A DNA stretch of 33,465 bases, taken from positions 1 to 33,465 of IMG/VR virus record IMGVR_UViG_3300015263_000958. One strand, 5' to 3'. A program made the position numbers and the translations under genes. Numbering within the stretch: the first letter of the stretch is position 1; the number at the start of each line of letters is the position of its first letter. A model generated the notes under the pieces. That model did not search any database. It was not told the origin of the DNA and worked only from the letters and a program-made list of their open reading frames with translations. Positions 15,153 through 22,806 of this stretch are shown piece by piece. Source of the DNA: a virus.

Positions 15153-17213
15153 TCAGAACGGTGGTTGATTTCCAATCCCTGGGGGCTGCGGCGCCGCCAC
15201 CGCCCCACCCTCCGGCCCTTCGCCGGCTGGACCCGGCTGCGACCCGGTGTCGCGCAGCGGCACGCCGCCGCCGGGCTGGCCCTGCTCGTGGTCCTGTAGC
15301 GACTGCTGGAGCCGTTGCCCGTCCGCGGCGGAAATGAGCCCGGCCTTGGTGGCCGCGGCGACGAGCATGTCGGGCGGGACCGGAACCTGCTTCGCGAAGT
15401 CGAGGAAGTTCTGGAACACGGCCTGCGACTGCGTCGCGTCGAACGGCTTGATGGTGACAACGACGTCGTAGTCGATGCTGAACGCGCGCGACAGGAGACG
15501 CTCGACGTCGGCCGAGTCGGCTTCGCGCATCGGCGCCAGTGCCTCGTCGTTCTGGTTGCGCGGATCCGAGGCGAGCAGGCCGAGGATGCGATACGCCTGG
15601 GCGGCGGTCATCTTGTCCTTGATCATTCGGGCCAGGAGCCGCGTCACCTCCGTCATCTCGTCCGCGAAGGTGTCGAAGAAGATGTTCTGCGTCAGGAGCC
15701 CGCCGCGCTGGCGTGCATTGATCGCGCGCCCACTGACAGTCACTTGGTTCGTCTGGCCGAGCAGTTCGTCGTTCACGTTCACCGACTGGTGGATCTCCGC
15801 GTCGGCCTGCTTCTCGAGGTAGATGAGAACTTGCGGGATCTCGTCGGGGTCGATCTTCTTGGGCATCTCGGTCTCGTACTCGATCACCACGCCGGCGCCG
15901 AAGGCGTAGTTCTCGATGTCAGACCGATCCGCGCCGCCAGTCTTCTTATTGTAGAAGCCACTGTGCGCGCCGCGGGACGCCATCTCGGTGATGGCCGAGC
16001 GGCGCTTGTTCTTCTCGCGCTGCGGATCCTTCATCACGTCGGCCATGCCGAAGGGCAGCTGCCAGAAGTACAGGCCGAGTGACGGGTAGAAGCCGTAGTC
16101 GTCGAAGGGCAGTTCGGAGTCCTTGTCTTCGAGTAAGATGTTGTCGAGCAGGTACGCGCAGCGGCAGGACTCGACGGGCCGGCGCACGATGCGAACCAGA
16201 TCGCCCTCCTTCTCGCCCATCTCCTCCATGACCTGGCGCAACTGATCCATCTCGTCGGGATCGGAAATGACCTCGCCGTCCTTGAAGACCGCGACCGGGA
16301 CGGTGATCGTCTCCTTGTACTGCACCTCGAGAATCCGCACGCGCTGCGTCTGGGGATCCCAGAAGTCGCGCCGGATCGCCTGCGAGTCGCCCGCGAGTTC
16401 GCCGCGGCCCTGGACGCTCTGCGCGCCGGTGGGGCTCAGCCATTCGCCGAAGCGGGAGCGAATCTGCTCCTCGTACTCGGGCCAGGCGGCAATGGCCTGC
16501 TCGAGCGTGTACCACTGCGCGAAGATCACGTACTCGCAGTCGGCCCATTCACACTCGGGCCAGTTCGGATCCCAGAAGACGTTGAGCGGGTTGACGCGGG
16601 TGCAGCGGATCTCGCCCTGCGGCTTGCGTCGGTAGTCGTACCAGAAGCGCCAGAAGCCGAGGCCGGAGTGGATCTTGTCGAGGAAGACCTTCGAGTCCTC
16701 GCGCGGCATTCGGTTCTTGTCCCTCACCCACTTCACGAGCGCGCCGAAGACGCGGGCGCCCTCGTTGTCGCCGGGCTCGTACCCGACCAGTGCGGTCTCC
16801 TGCTTCGCGTCGCGCTGCACGCCACTGATCGTGAGCACCGGCGAGAGCATCTTGTTGATCACGAGGCGCGGGCGGCCGCCGTCCTCAGTGTCGAGGATCG
16901 ACTTGTCCTCGTCGCTCCACTGATCGTTCGAGAGGAACTTGCAGTTCTCGATGTAGGCGTTGCGCCACTTGACGCTGGCCTCACTCGACTGCTTCCACCA
17001 GCGGTGGATACGGTCGATGAACTGCTTGGTCTCGAGGATCTCCCCCAGCGAGCGGGAGTCCGCGTCGGCCCCGCCAGAGCCGGCGTGGGCGTCGGGCTTG
17101 TTCGCCAGGTTGTCCGCGACGGCCGGGGCCTGGGAATCGTCAGTGTAGCGGCCGCGGCGCTTCTTCCTGGGGGCAGGGGCGGGGGTGCGGGGGGAGGTCT
17201 TCTTCTTAGCCAT
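15153..17213 (-). CDS. Portal protein, P22-like type
   Basis: The 686-residue protein begins with a basic disordered tail. The portal core then follows: IDRIHRWWKQSSEASVKWRN, LSNDQWSDED and RLVINKMLSPVLTISG, a pattern of P22-type portals of about 700 residues. Middle elements are FWRFWYDYRRKP and VNPLNVFWDPNWPE. The helical stem and crown regions follow (NRKNQ-type helices from about residue 400 to 600), and the C-terminus is Gln/Pro/Gly-rich. It forms the dodecameric DNA gateway that receives the terminase. It follows the terminase gene after a 36-base gap. ATG 17213 lies close to GGAAG, with AGGG further upstream. Confidence 0.9.
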   Translation of the reverse strand: MAKKKTSPRTPAPAPRKKRRGRYTDDSQAPAVADNLANKPDAHAGSGGADADSRSLGEILETKQFIDRIHRWWKQSSEASVKWRNAYIENCKFLSNDQWSDEDKSILDTEDGGRPRLVINKMLSPVLTISGVQRDAKQETALVGYEPGDNEGARVFGALVKWVRDKNRMPREDSKVFLDKIHSGLGFWRFWYDYRRKPQGEIRCTRVNPLNVFWDPNWPECEWADCEYVIFAQWYTLEQAIAAWPEYEEQIRSRFGEWLSPTGAQSVQGRGELAGDSQAIRRDFWDPQTQRVRILEVQYKETITVPVAVFKDGEVISDPDEMDQLRQVMEEMGEKEGDLVRIVRRPVESCRCAYLLDNILLEDKDSELPFDDYGFYPSLGLYFWQLPFGMADVMKDPQREKNKRRSAITEMASRGAHSGFYNKKTGGADRSDIENYAFGAGVVIEYETEMPKKIDPDEIPQVLIYLEKQADAEIHQSVNVNDELLGQTNQVTVSGRAINARQRGGLLTQNIFFDTFADEMTEVTRLLARMIKDKMTAAQAYRILGLLASDPRNQNDEALAPMREADSADVERLLSRAFSIDYDVVVTIKPFDATQSQAVFQNFLDFAKQVPVPPDMLVAAATKAGLISAADGQRLQQSLQDHEQGQPGGGVPLRDTGSQPGPAGEGPEGGAVAAPQPPGIGNQPPF

Positions 17214-17249
17214 CTTCCAAACCCTGTTCTAACTCTAGCACAAACGGCC

Positions 17250-18674
17250 TTAACTCGCCATCCAACTGCGCCTAGTTCGGCGCCGGCGCGAGGCGAGCGG
17301 GTTAAGTTTCGGTAGAGCCGCCCTACCTTCGAGAATCTGGTCGGGGTCCGTTGGGAGCTTACGTTCGGTGATCTTGAACTCCCTGGTGGCGATGTACTCG
17401 GCGCAGTTGACTAGGTGCGAGTACTCGTTCTTGAAGGGCTGCGCCCCGATGCGCCCGTCGCGGCCCTTGGGGTAGCGGTAGGCGCCCAGCATCGCCTCGG
17501 TGAAGATCGGGCACCCCGTACGCGAGACGACCATAGCGGGCTTACCCAGTACGTTGCGCTCAAGACGCTGCTTCATCGCCTCCTTGCGCGGCACCCAATC
17601 GCGGGCGCCGGGCTGGATGTCGAAGCCCTTCGAGGCCGCGACCGCGGTGGCGGTGGTCAGGTCGGACTCCGCGCGGCGCGAGCCCGATGGATCGCCCCAG
17701 CCGCGGATGCCGTAGCCGGGGTAGTACTCGTTCAGCATCGACCGCAGGTAGTCGGAGTGCGAGTCGATCGCGCTGTTGAACGACTGCAGTTCGCGCAAAC
17801 AGCGCCACTGCCCCTCCGGCGTGATTTGCGTGATCAGCGTCGCGGGCGTCAGGCCGTAGTCCCAGCCGAGCACTAGGTCGACGCCGGGGATCGGGTCGAT
17901 CAGGCCGTCGATGACGTTCCAGTGATCGCGGAACTCGGGGTAGACGCGCTCGCCAGGCCAGAAGGCGACGACCTCGCCCTCGACGAAGCGACGAGCCTGA
18001 TCCGCGTCGAGGCGCTTCTTGATGTTGTCGTAGTAGCCCTCGCGCAGGTTCTTCTCGTTCTCGCGCGGCGGTTGCCACACCACGCAGTAGCCGCGGTGCT
18101 CGAGGTCTTCCTTGCTCGGTTCGATGAACTCCGAGTACGCCCAATGCGAGGGCGTCGGCGGGTTGAAGGTGAGAACGATCGTGAAGCGGTGCGCGCCCTT
18201 CTGCCGGAGGCGCATGTTCACCATCGTGAAGACCTCTTTCGGGAGGCCGGCGCCCATTGTGCCGCTCTGCTGGTAGGCGGGGACGACCTCCTCGAGCCAC
18301 GCGAACGAGAACTCCGTCGACATGAACTTCTGCACGTCCTCGGGGCGCTGCGCGGAGCGGAAGAACAGCTGGTGCTTGAGGGGCTTCCCGTGGGGGCCGG
18401 GAAGCGTGACGACGGCGATCTTGTCTTGCTCGCGCCACTCGGCGATGTCCGAGAACCACTCCATGAAGGTGGCCTTCGTGGAGTCCATCAGTTCGCGGTA
18501 GCTCTCGCGGACGACCACGCCGCGCACGGGCACCGGCGACTCGAGGCACTGGAAGATGAACTCCCAAGCGGCGGCGGAGGACTTGCCGGAGCCGACCGGG
18601 CCCCAGAGCACCTTCACCTCGGCGTTGCTCTCGTGGAACGGGATGACGGACTCGTTGGGATTGTATGGGTCCAT
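17250..18674 (-). CDS. terL: Terminase large subunit
   Basis: The 474-residue packaging motor has the ATPase Walker A GPVGSGKS at residues 25-32, the Walker B FSFAWLEE at 122-129 with its catalytic Glu, and the coupling motif TFNP at 169-172. The nuclease domain starts with the acidic GWDYG (Asp272), continues with GWGDPSGS near residue 320, and has a further acidic/Asn motif (KNEYSHLVNCAEY) near 420. These are the RNase H-like metal ligands. The length is normal for the family. ATG 18674 overlaps the stop of a small upstream frame. It would cut and translocate DNA at the portal encoded just downstream. Confidence 0.95.
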   Translation of the reverse strand: MDPYNPNESVIPFHESNAEVKVLWGPVGSGKSSAAAWEFIFQCLESPVPVRGVVVRESYRELMDSTKATFMEWFSDIAEWREQDKIAVVTLPGPHGKPLKHQLFFRSAQRPEDVQKFMSTEFSFAWLEEVVPAYQQSGTMGAGLPKEVFTMVNMRLRQKGAHRFTIVLTFNPPTPSHWAYSEFIEPSKEDLEHRGYCVVWQPPRENEKNLREGYYDNIKKRLDADQARRFVEGEVVAFWPGERVYPEFRDHWNVIDGLIDPIPGVDLVLGWDYGLTPATLITQITPEGQWRCLRELQSFNSAIDSHSDYLRSMLNEYYPGYGIRGWGDPSGSRRAESDLTTATAVAASKGFDIQPGARDWVPRKEAMKQRLERNVLGKPAMVVSRTGCPIFTEAMLGAYRYPKGRDGRIGAQPFKNEYSHLVNCAEYIATREFKITERKLPTDPDQILEGRAALPKLNPLASRRRRTRRSWMAS

Positions 18675-18769
18675 CAGAAGCTCGAGCAGTAGAGGGGGCA
18701 GCGGGCGGCCAGGAACAGCGCCCAGAGGATGAAGGCGATGCGGAGGCAGAGGTCGACGCGCACCCTCAC
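18674..18769 (-). CDS. Possible 31-residue single-span membrane peptide
   Basis: A short frame starts with GTG at 18769, overlapping the preceding lipoprotein stop as GTGA, and ends in a TGA that overlaps the terminase ATG. It encodes a charged N-terminus (VRVRVDLCLR) followed by a hydrophobic stretch (IAFILWALFLAARC). A GGAGG lies 4 bases upstream of the GTG. Tight stop-start overlaps on both sides suggest a real, translationally coupled small gene. Otherwise these 96 bases would be an unexplained gap in a packed operon. The peptide could be a small membrane effector; its function is unknown. Confidence 0.4.
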   Translation of the reverse strand: MRVRVDLCLRIAFILWALFLAARCPLYCSSF

Positions 18770-19488
18770 CGCACCTCCACCCCGTTCTCCCAGACGGTCA
18801 GGCGCTCGTGCGCGTGGAGGATCGCGCCACGCGGTAGCGTGAGCCACCGCGGCTCGACGGTCTCGGCGTGGTTCAGCGGCGTCGGGTTGGCGATGAAGCC
18901 CGCGACCGAGTAGCCGGTGAAGTCGCGCCGCAGCGTGATGCCGTTATGCTCGACCGCGCTCCACGGCACCGGCCCGTCCGAACGCCACTCGCGGAGCGCG
19001 GACCCGTAGGCGGCGCTGCGCCCCGGGTACGACCAGTGGTCGCTCGCCACCAGATGCAGCTGGAGCGGCACCGAGAGGAACGTGTACGCGGCGGGCAGCG
19101 GCCCCACCTCGATGTCGAGGTCGAGCGCCTCGCCGGCCTGCGTGATGATCAGTCGGTAGGGGGCGCCGGGGCAGAAGTCAGTCCGCGAGCCAAGCACGCC
19201 GGGCGGCCAGCCGCGGGAGGTGACGTTGGTCTGCGGGTCGTCCGTCGTGTTGCAGGCGCCGATGATGTAGAGGCCGCCCTCGACGAGTTCGCGGCCGTCG
19301 AGCGTGATCGAGAAGATGCCGGTGTCGTCGTAGACGTAGTGGACGCGGCCGAGCGCGGCGGCCCCAGCCCCTCCCCCGCCCCCGCCGCATGACGCACACG
19401 CGATCAGGAGCGCGAAGAACACCAGGGCCGCGGCAATGCGGATCAAGACCCAGGCAATGGCCTGGCGGATGTCGCGGCCGAGGCTCAC
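18766..19488 (-). CDS. Phage lipoprotein between terminase genes
   Basis: The 240-residue protein has a long hydrophobic N-terminal segment (residues 12-30) ending in the lipobox LLIAC (Cys31), then CASCGGGGGG, consistent with a membrane-anchored lipoprotein. The mature part is a beta-rich domain with paired Cys (ACNTTDD, TDFCPGAP) and the aromatic segment HLVASDHWSYPGR. No known family is recognised. It overlaps the upstream small-terminase candidate by ATGA. A lipoprotein gene inside the terminase operon is unusual. Superinfection exclusion is a possible role, by analogy with phage-encoded lipoproteins of other phages; this is inference only. Confidence 0.75.
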   Translation of the reverse strand: MSLGRDIRQAIAWVLIRIAAALVFFALLIACASCGGGGGGAGAAALGRVHYVYDDTGIFSITLDGRELVEGGLYIIGACNTTDDPQTNVTSRGWPPGVLGSRTDFCPGAPYRLIITQAGEALDLDIEVGPLPAAYTFLSVPLQLHLVASDHWSYPGRSAAYGSALREWRSDGPVPWSAVEHNGITLRRDFTGYSVAGFIANPTPLNHAETVEPRWLTLPRGAILHAHERLTVWENGVEVR

Positions 19489-19946
19489 TTGGTGGGCCTC
19501 CCGCGGTTGACGTTGTTGATCTGGATGTTGACGACGGAGGCTTCGCCCGCGCCGCCGGCTTCCTTCGCGTCTGGGAGCAGTTTGTCCCAGAGCTTCATCA
19601 CGAGGCTCACCTGGGGCTGCTCCTCGCGCGAAGCGCCCGTAACTAGACGCTTAGTCTCGTTCTGTAGCCAGCCGATCTCGCCCTCGAGCCAGGCGCGCAT
19701 GTGCTCGCGCAGGAGCTTCGAGAGCTTCGAGCCGGGCTCCGCCTGGGATAGAACGCTGGGTTGCTCCTTGGGGGCAATGGCCCTGATGCGTCCGTTCTTG
19801 AGCCGGATGACCTTAGTGCCAGGCTTCCGGCCCCGCTTCTTGTGCGGCTCAGCGGGCTCCGGGGGCAGCACCTCGGGGATGAGGGGGGCGGGGGAGGGGG
19901 ACTCAGGCGCCTCCTCCGGCGCGGCAATGGCGGCGGCGTCCTCCAC
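19485..19946 (-). CDS. Terminase small subunit candidate
   Basis: The 153-residue product is first in the late operon. Residues 1-35 are Pro/Glu/Ala-rich. A basic element follows (KKRGRKPGTKVIRLKNGRIR, like an AT-hook or DNA-binding arm), then a helical domain (LSKLLREHMRAWLEGEIGWLQ). It ends with VVNIQINNVNRGRPTK. Helical DNA-binding proteins in this position are usually TerS, but no definite HTH or family is recognised. The GTG at 19946 has no clear Shine-Dalgarno and lies about 5 bases from a TATAGAA element, so translation may be leaderless. Alternatively the true start is further inside. Confidence 0.6.
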   Translation of the reverse strand: MEDAAAIAAPEEAPESPSPAPLIPEVLPPEPAEPHKKRGRKPGTKVIRLKNGRIRAIAPKEQPSVLSQAEPGSKLSKLLREHMRAWLEGEIGWLQNETKRLVTGASREEQPQVSLVMKLWDKLLPDAKEAGGAGEASVVNIQINNVNRGRPTK

Positions 19947-19950
19947 ATCA

Positions 19951-19957
19951 TTCTATA
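19951..19957 (-). promoter_or_regulatory. Possible late minus-10 element before the late operon
   Basis: On the minus strand this reads TATAGAA immediately upstream of the GTG start of the first late gene. It matches the heptamer upstream of the capsid gene. If it acts as a minus-10, transcription would begin at or next to the start codon. No good minus-35 is seen at 17-18 bases, so a phage-modified or activator-dependent promoter is possible. Confidence 0.3.
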
Positions 19958-20000
19958 ACAGAGTCTCGCTGCGAACGACACCCCACCGTCATTTTCACGC

Positions 20001-20040
20001 ACCACAAATTTGTACTTGACTGCGCCGGCTAGCTTGTGGT
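20001..20040. promoter_or_regulatory. Operator-like palindrome and inverted repeat at the early promoter
   Basis: ACAAATTTGT at 20004-20013 is a perfect 10-bp palindrome just upstream of the minus-35. ACCACAA at 20001-20007 is repeated inverted as TTGTGGT at 20034-20040, bracketing the minus-35 and spacer. Such symmetry over a promoter is typical of a repressor or activator site. The protein that would bind is not identified. Confidence 0.4.
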
Positions 20041-20045
20041 TAGGT
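20016..20045 (+). promoter_or_regulatory. Rightward early promoter
   Basis: TTGACT at 20016-20021, an 18-base spacer and TTAGGT at 20040-20045 match the arrangement found at three other sites in this window. The start of transcription would fall near 20052, leaving a short leader with GGAG before the GTG at 20069. This would drive the early operon. Confidence 0.6.
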
Positions 20046-20068
20046 GCGAGTAGCTGAGCGGAGAGGGG

Positions 20069-20383
20069 GTGAAGATCGGTATGGGTATCGAGGCTCTGTT
20101 GGCGATCCTGGCGGGTTCTGATCTTCCGACCTACGTGGAGGTCGTCGCCGGGATCGCCGTGTTGCGGTGGGTGGGCCGCGACGGAACCGAGCGCGGGGCG
20201 CTGACGGCCGCGCTCGAGACGAGGCTGGGCGTGGCTCTGTCGACCGCACGCTGGCGCCTCGCAGCCGGCCTGCTGGGCGTGCGCGAGGATGTCGCGCGCG
20301 AGATCAACGACGCCACCGATGGGGCGCCTGGACACGATCAGGCGTTGCGGCGTCGACTGCTGGAAACAGCTGGGGTCGCGTAG
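20069..20383 (+). CDS. First rightward early protein, unknown
   Basis: The 104-residue protein is mostly helical with one hydrophobic N-terminal segment (IEALLAILAGS). A later helix-turn-helix-like stretch (ALTAALETRLGVALSTARW) suggests a possible DNA-binding or small regulatory protein, but the match is weak. GTG 20069 lies just after GGAGAGGGGG and about 17 bases from the predicted transcription start. ATG 20081 is an alternative start. It is the only gene between the divergent promoter region and the long structured non-coding stretch, which suits an early regulator or host-takeover protein. Function unknown. Confidence 0.6.
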   Translation: MKIGMGIEALLAILAGSDLPTYVEVVAGIAVLRWVGRDGTERGALTAALETRLGVALSTARWRLAAGLLGVREDVAREINDATDGAPGHDQALRRRLLETAGVA

Positions 20384-20443
20384 GCCCCGCGGAGAGGCTC
20401 ACGGCGGGGGGCCCACAAGGTCACCCACCCCCCGCCACGCGAC
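20375..20443 (+). other. Large nested stem-loop at the end of the first early gene
   Basis: GGCGGGGGG at 20403-20411 pairs with CCCCCCGCC at 20428-20436 (9 bp, 16-base loop). Outside it, GTCGCGT at 20375-20381 pairs with ACGCGAC at 20437-20443. No U-tract follows, so it is not a classical terminator. It could be an attenuator, an mRNA protector or a DNA cruciform near an origin. Confidence 0.5.
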
Positions 20444-20929
20444 GTGTGTATGTCGTGAGTTGGATCCGCAGTGTTTAGAAGATGGAGCGGTCCATCGGCC
20501 GGCCGGCCGCGAGGGCGCCCCCCGGCCCCCCCCGGCCCCCCGGTAGTGGTAAAACCCCCGGAAAAACCCCTACAGCTGCTCGTTTCTAACCGTAGATCCT
20601 ACCAGTACTTAGCTCGTAAGTATGTAATCCTGTTACTATAACACTAAGCCGCGCACGATCCTCCTCTTCTCGCGGGCCGAGCCCCCCGCGGCGGGGCGCC
20701 GACCGCCTACGCCAGCTGTGGGTTAGTACTGGCACAGCTGCGAAACCCGTTTGCAGGAACGCGAAAGCTCCGAGCTACGGGCACTAAGTGTCGCGTTAAG
20801 CCACGCCACAGCTGCGGCAATTCGCAACATTGCCAAAGCCGCGGCCGCTAGCGCCGAGCTAAGGCCTTGATTTCACGTCAGGCGCCGCTAGCGCCGACCT
20901 TGGCACAGTGGCTGCTACCTTGGCTCGGC
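20384..20929. other. Non-coding, repeat- and structure-rich intergenic region
   Basis: I see no supportable gene in these 546 bases. It holds the end of a large stem-loop, a C-run-rich block (about 20510-20570) and an AT-rich patch around 20581-20650 in otherwise GC-rich DNA. It also has four CAGCTG hexamers (20573, 20713, 20735, 20809; a fifth at 20367 lies just before), two of them extended as CACAGCTGCG. GGCAAT/ATTGCC forms a hairpin at 20816-20834, and there is a 14-base direct repeat (20844 and 20884). This combination suits a replication origin, a packaging signal or a regulatory region. There is no direct evidence for any one. Confidence 0.5.
20844..20897. repeat. Two 14-base direct repeats, 40 bases apart
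   Basis: GCCGCTAGCGCCGA occurs at 20844-20857 and again at 20884-20897. The core GGCGCTAGC-like sequence is partly palindromic. The pair lies just upstream of the start of the Cys-rich early gene, and ACCTTGGC is also duplicated between 20898 and 20925. They may be binding sites for a regulator or an initiator. Confidence 0.6.
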
Positions 20930-21643
20930 ATGAAGGCACTTTGGGTAGCAAGACCAGCGAACGAGAAGACGGGCGTCATCCCGACCGCCTACATCGGCGA
21001 GACCAAGGAAGACGCTTGGCGCAGCTGCGAGGGTTGCCGACTGCGTGATGGTTACACCGACCCGACCACGGGCCGGAAGACCCGCTGCTACGCGTGGAAC
21101 GGCACTGTCGCGAACATGGGGTTTCCGTCCGTCCGCCGCGGCTACGCCAGCAACCCCGACCGATATACCGCGGCGGCCGCGATCGCGAAGCGGGCTCGGA
21201 CTGCGCGAGCCATTCGGTTCGGCGCGCTCGGCGACCCGTCTGCAGTCGACGCAGAGGAGATCACGACCACGTCGACGCGAGCACGAGACCTTGGGCTCGC
21301 AGTGCTCGGCTACACGCACCATTGGCGCAAGACCGCCAATGCCTGGCTCGCGAAGCATCTAATGGCCAGCTGCGACAATCTCGCCGATGCCGATCGCGCG
21401 ATCGGCGAGGGTTGGGTACCGGCCGCGGTCGTCGACCAATTCGCGACTGGCACGAATGCCGAGACCACGCCAGCGGGCTCGAAGCTGATGCAATGCCCAG
21501 CCCAGCGGTCAGACGGTCGCACGCAGTGCAATGATTGCCGACTGTGCGACCCCCAGAACCCGTTCTGGACCAAGCAGACCACCTACCGCGGCATCGCCTT
21601 CGCCGACCACGGGCCGGGCTCGATCATGCGCGAGAAGGCCTAA
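20930..21643 (+). CDS. Cys-rich phage protein of unknown function
   Basis: The 237-residue protein starts at ATG 20930; the frame is open to a TTG at 20867, but the sequence before this ATG is the repeat region. Cys33 and Cys36 (SCEGC) and Cys53 (RCYAW) form one cluster. A second, CP then CNDCRLC near residues 189-206, forms another, which suggests zinc or iron-sulfur binding. Segments RFGALGDPSAVD and VLGYTHHWRKTANAWLAK recall the pattern of phage Gp37/Gp68-type (DUF5131) proteins, but a CxxxCxxC radical-SAM motif is absent and I do not assign the family firmly. It precedes a PP-loop ATPase gene, hinting at a shared role in sulfur or nucleic-acid chemistry. Confidence 0.8.
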   Translation: MKALWVARPANEKTGVIPTAYIGETKEDAWRSCEGCRLRDGYTDPTTGRKTRCYAWNGTVANMGFPSVRRGYASNPDRYTAAAAIAKRARTARAIRFGALGDPSAVDAEEITTTSTRARDLGLAVLGYTHHWRKTANAWLAKHLMASCDNLADADRAIGEGWVPAAVVDQFATGTNAETTPAGSKLMQCPAQRSDGRTQCNDCRLCDPQNPFWTKQTTYRGIAFADHGPGSIMREKA

Positions 21644-21670
21644 GGCCACAACCCCAACGGGAGGATCACC

Positions 21671-21979
21671 ATGGACTACGGAGTGCTCACGGGTGCGACA
21701 ATCAGGGGCGAACACGCCAGCGTTGGACTGTTCAACTGGGCCGGGCCCGATCAGGTCGTCGAACTGCAAATCATGTGGCAGCCCACTGAGGGCGGCGACA
21801 TGCAGTCGATATGCCTCAAGATGAACGGCGCCGACCTGCGGCGGGCCCTGCGGGCCGCCAACGCTGACAAGGATCCCGCCGCGGTCTGTAAGCGCGAAGG
21901 CCACGTATGGCGACTGACGCACGAAGACGGCCGCGATGGGCCCGCGCGCTGTGGCCGATGTGGACTGATCGACTTCTGA
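21671..21979 (+). CDS. Small protein with possible zinc ribbon at the C-terminus
   Basis: The 102-residue product has an N-terminal beta-rich part (GLFNWAGPDQVVELQIMW). The C-terminus contains CKREGHVWRLT and CGRCGLIDF, a C-x-x-x-H plus CxxC arrangement resembling a truncated zinc ribbon. ATG 21671 has GGGAGG eleven bases upstream. It sits between the Cys-rich protein and the PP-loop ATPase in the same early operon, all read rightward with short gaps. Function unknown; nucleic-acid binding is possible. Confidence 0.75.
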   Translation: MDYGVLTGATIRGEHASVGLFNWAGPDQVVELQIMWQPTEGGDMQSICLKMNGADLRRALRAANADKDPAAVCKREGHVWRLTHEDGRDGPARCGRCGLIDF

Positions 21980-21989
21980 GGGGACGCCA

Positions 21990-22763
21990 ATGCTCGACCT
22001 CGACCTCAAAGACTACGACCTGATCGTCGTGAACAGTAGCGGCGGCAAGGACTCCCAGGCGATGCTCCACATCATCGCGACCGCGGCCCGCGACGCTGGC
22101 GTGCTCGATCGCGTGATCGTGGCGCACGCTGCGCTGCGCGAAGAGTGGCCTGGCACGATCGAGATCGTGAAGGCCCAGGCGGCCGCGTATGGTGTGCCAG
22201 TCGAGATCGTGCGGCGCCGGCAGGGCGACTTGCTTGAGCACGTCCGCGATCGCGGCAAGTGGCCCGACAGTCAAGCCCGCTACTGCACAAGCGATCACAA
22301 GCGGGCCCAGGTCGACCGCGTGATCCGCGCCCGATCGAAGGACGGGGGCCGCGTGCTCAACTGCCTGGGCATCAGGGCCCAGGAGAGCACCGCACGGGCC
22401 AAGAAGCCCGCGATCGAGAGAAACACGCGACTGTCCACGCGTACGCGAGAGGTCACGAACTGGTTCCCGATCTTCCGCATGACGGAGGCCGAGGTGTGGG
22501 CGACGATCCGCGAGGCGGGGACGCCTAGCCACCGCGCCTACTCCCTCGGGATGCCGCGACTGTCTTGCATGTTCTGCGTTTTCGCGCCCCCCGCGGCACT
22601 GATGCTCGCGGGCCGGGAGAACCCTGAGTTACTGTCCGAGTACGTGGCCACTGAGCGACTGATCGGCCATCGGTTCCGCATGAACCTGGCGATCGAGGAC
22701 ATCGCGAAGGCCATCGCAGCCGGCGCGAAGCCGGCAGAAGAGGTGTCAACGTGGACGATGTAA
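21990..22763 (+). CDS. PP-loop ATPase, PAPS-reductase / DndC-like family
   Basis: The 257-residue protein has the adenylating PP-loop SSGGKDS at residues 16-22. Family elements follow: VIVAHAALREEWPG, then RYCTSDHKRAQVDR, CLGIRAQESTARAK and a CxxC in LSCMFC. This family binds ATP and activates a carbonyl or sulfate for sulfur transfer or reduction. Relatives include PAPS reductase and the DndC enzyme of DNA phosphorothioation. No DndD/DndE partner is visible here. The neighbouring Cys-rich gene is a candidate partner. Its length is close to the bare catalytic domain, without the C-terminal extension of DndC. ATG 21990 follows GAGGGG. Confidence 0.88.
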   Translation: MLDLDLKDYDLIVVNSSGGKDSQAMLHIIATAARDAGVLDRVIVAHAALREEWPGTIEIVKAQAAAYGVPVEIVRRRQGDLLEHVRDRGKWPDSQARYCTSDHKRAQVDRVIRARSKDGGRVLNCLGIRAQESTARAKKPAIERNTRLSTRTREVTNWFPIFRMTEAEVWATIREAGTPSHRAYSLGMPRLSCMFCVFAPPAALMLAGRENPELLSEYVATERLIGHRFRMNLAIEDIAKAIAAGAKPAEEVSTWTM

Positions 22764-22806
22764 AGCGAACTGCTGGGCCGCGTCAAAACGGCGTAAGGAG
22801 GCCACT

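Noticed and set aside
20384-20929. A tRNA or CRISPR array in the gene-free region
   Set aside because: No cloverleaf with a TTC-loop consensus and no regularly spaced repeat-spacer units could be found.
20867-20929. TTG start for the Cys-rich protein
   Set aside because: The added residues are encoded by the direct-repeat region and there is a plausible ATG at 20930.
21990-22763. Calling the PP-loop protein DndC outright
   Set aside because: DndC-specific partners and the full C-terminal Fe-S Cys set are not visible, so only the wider family is named.
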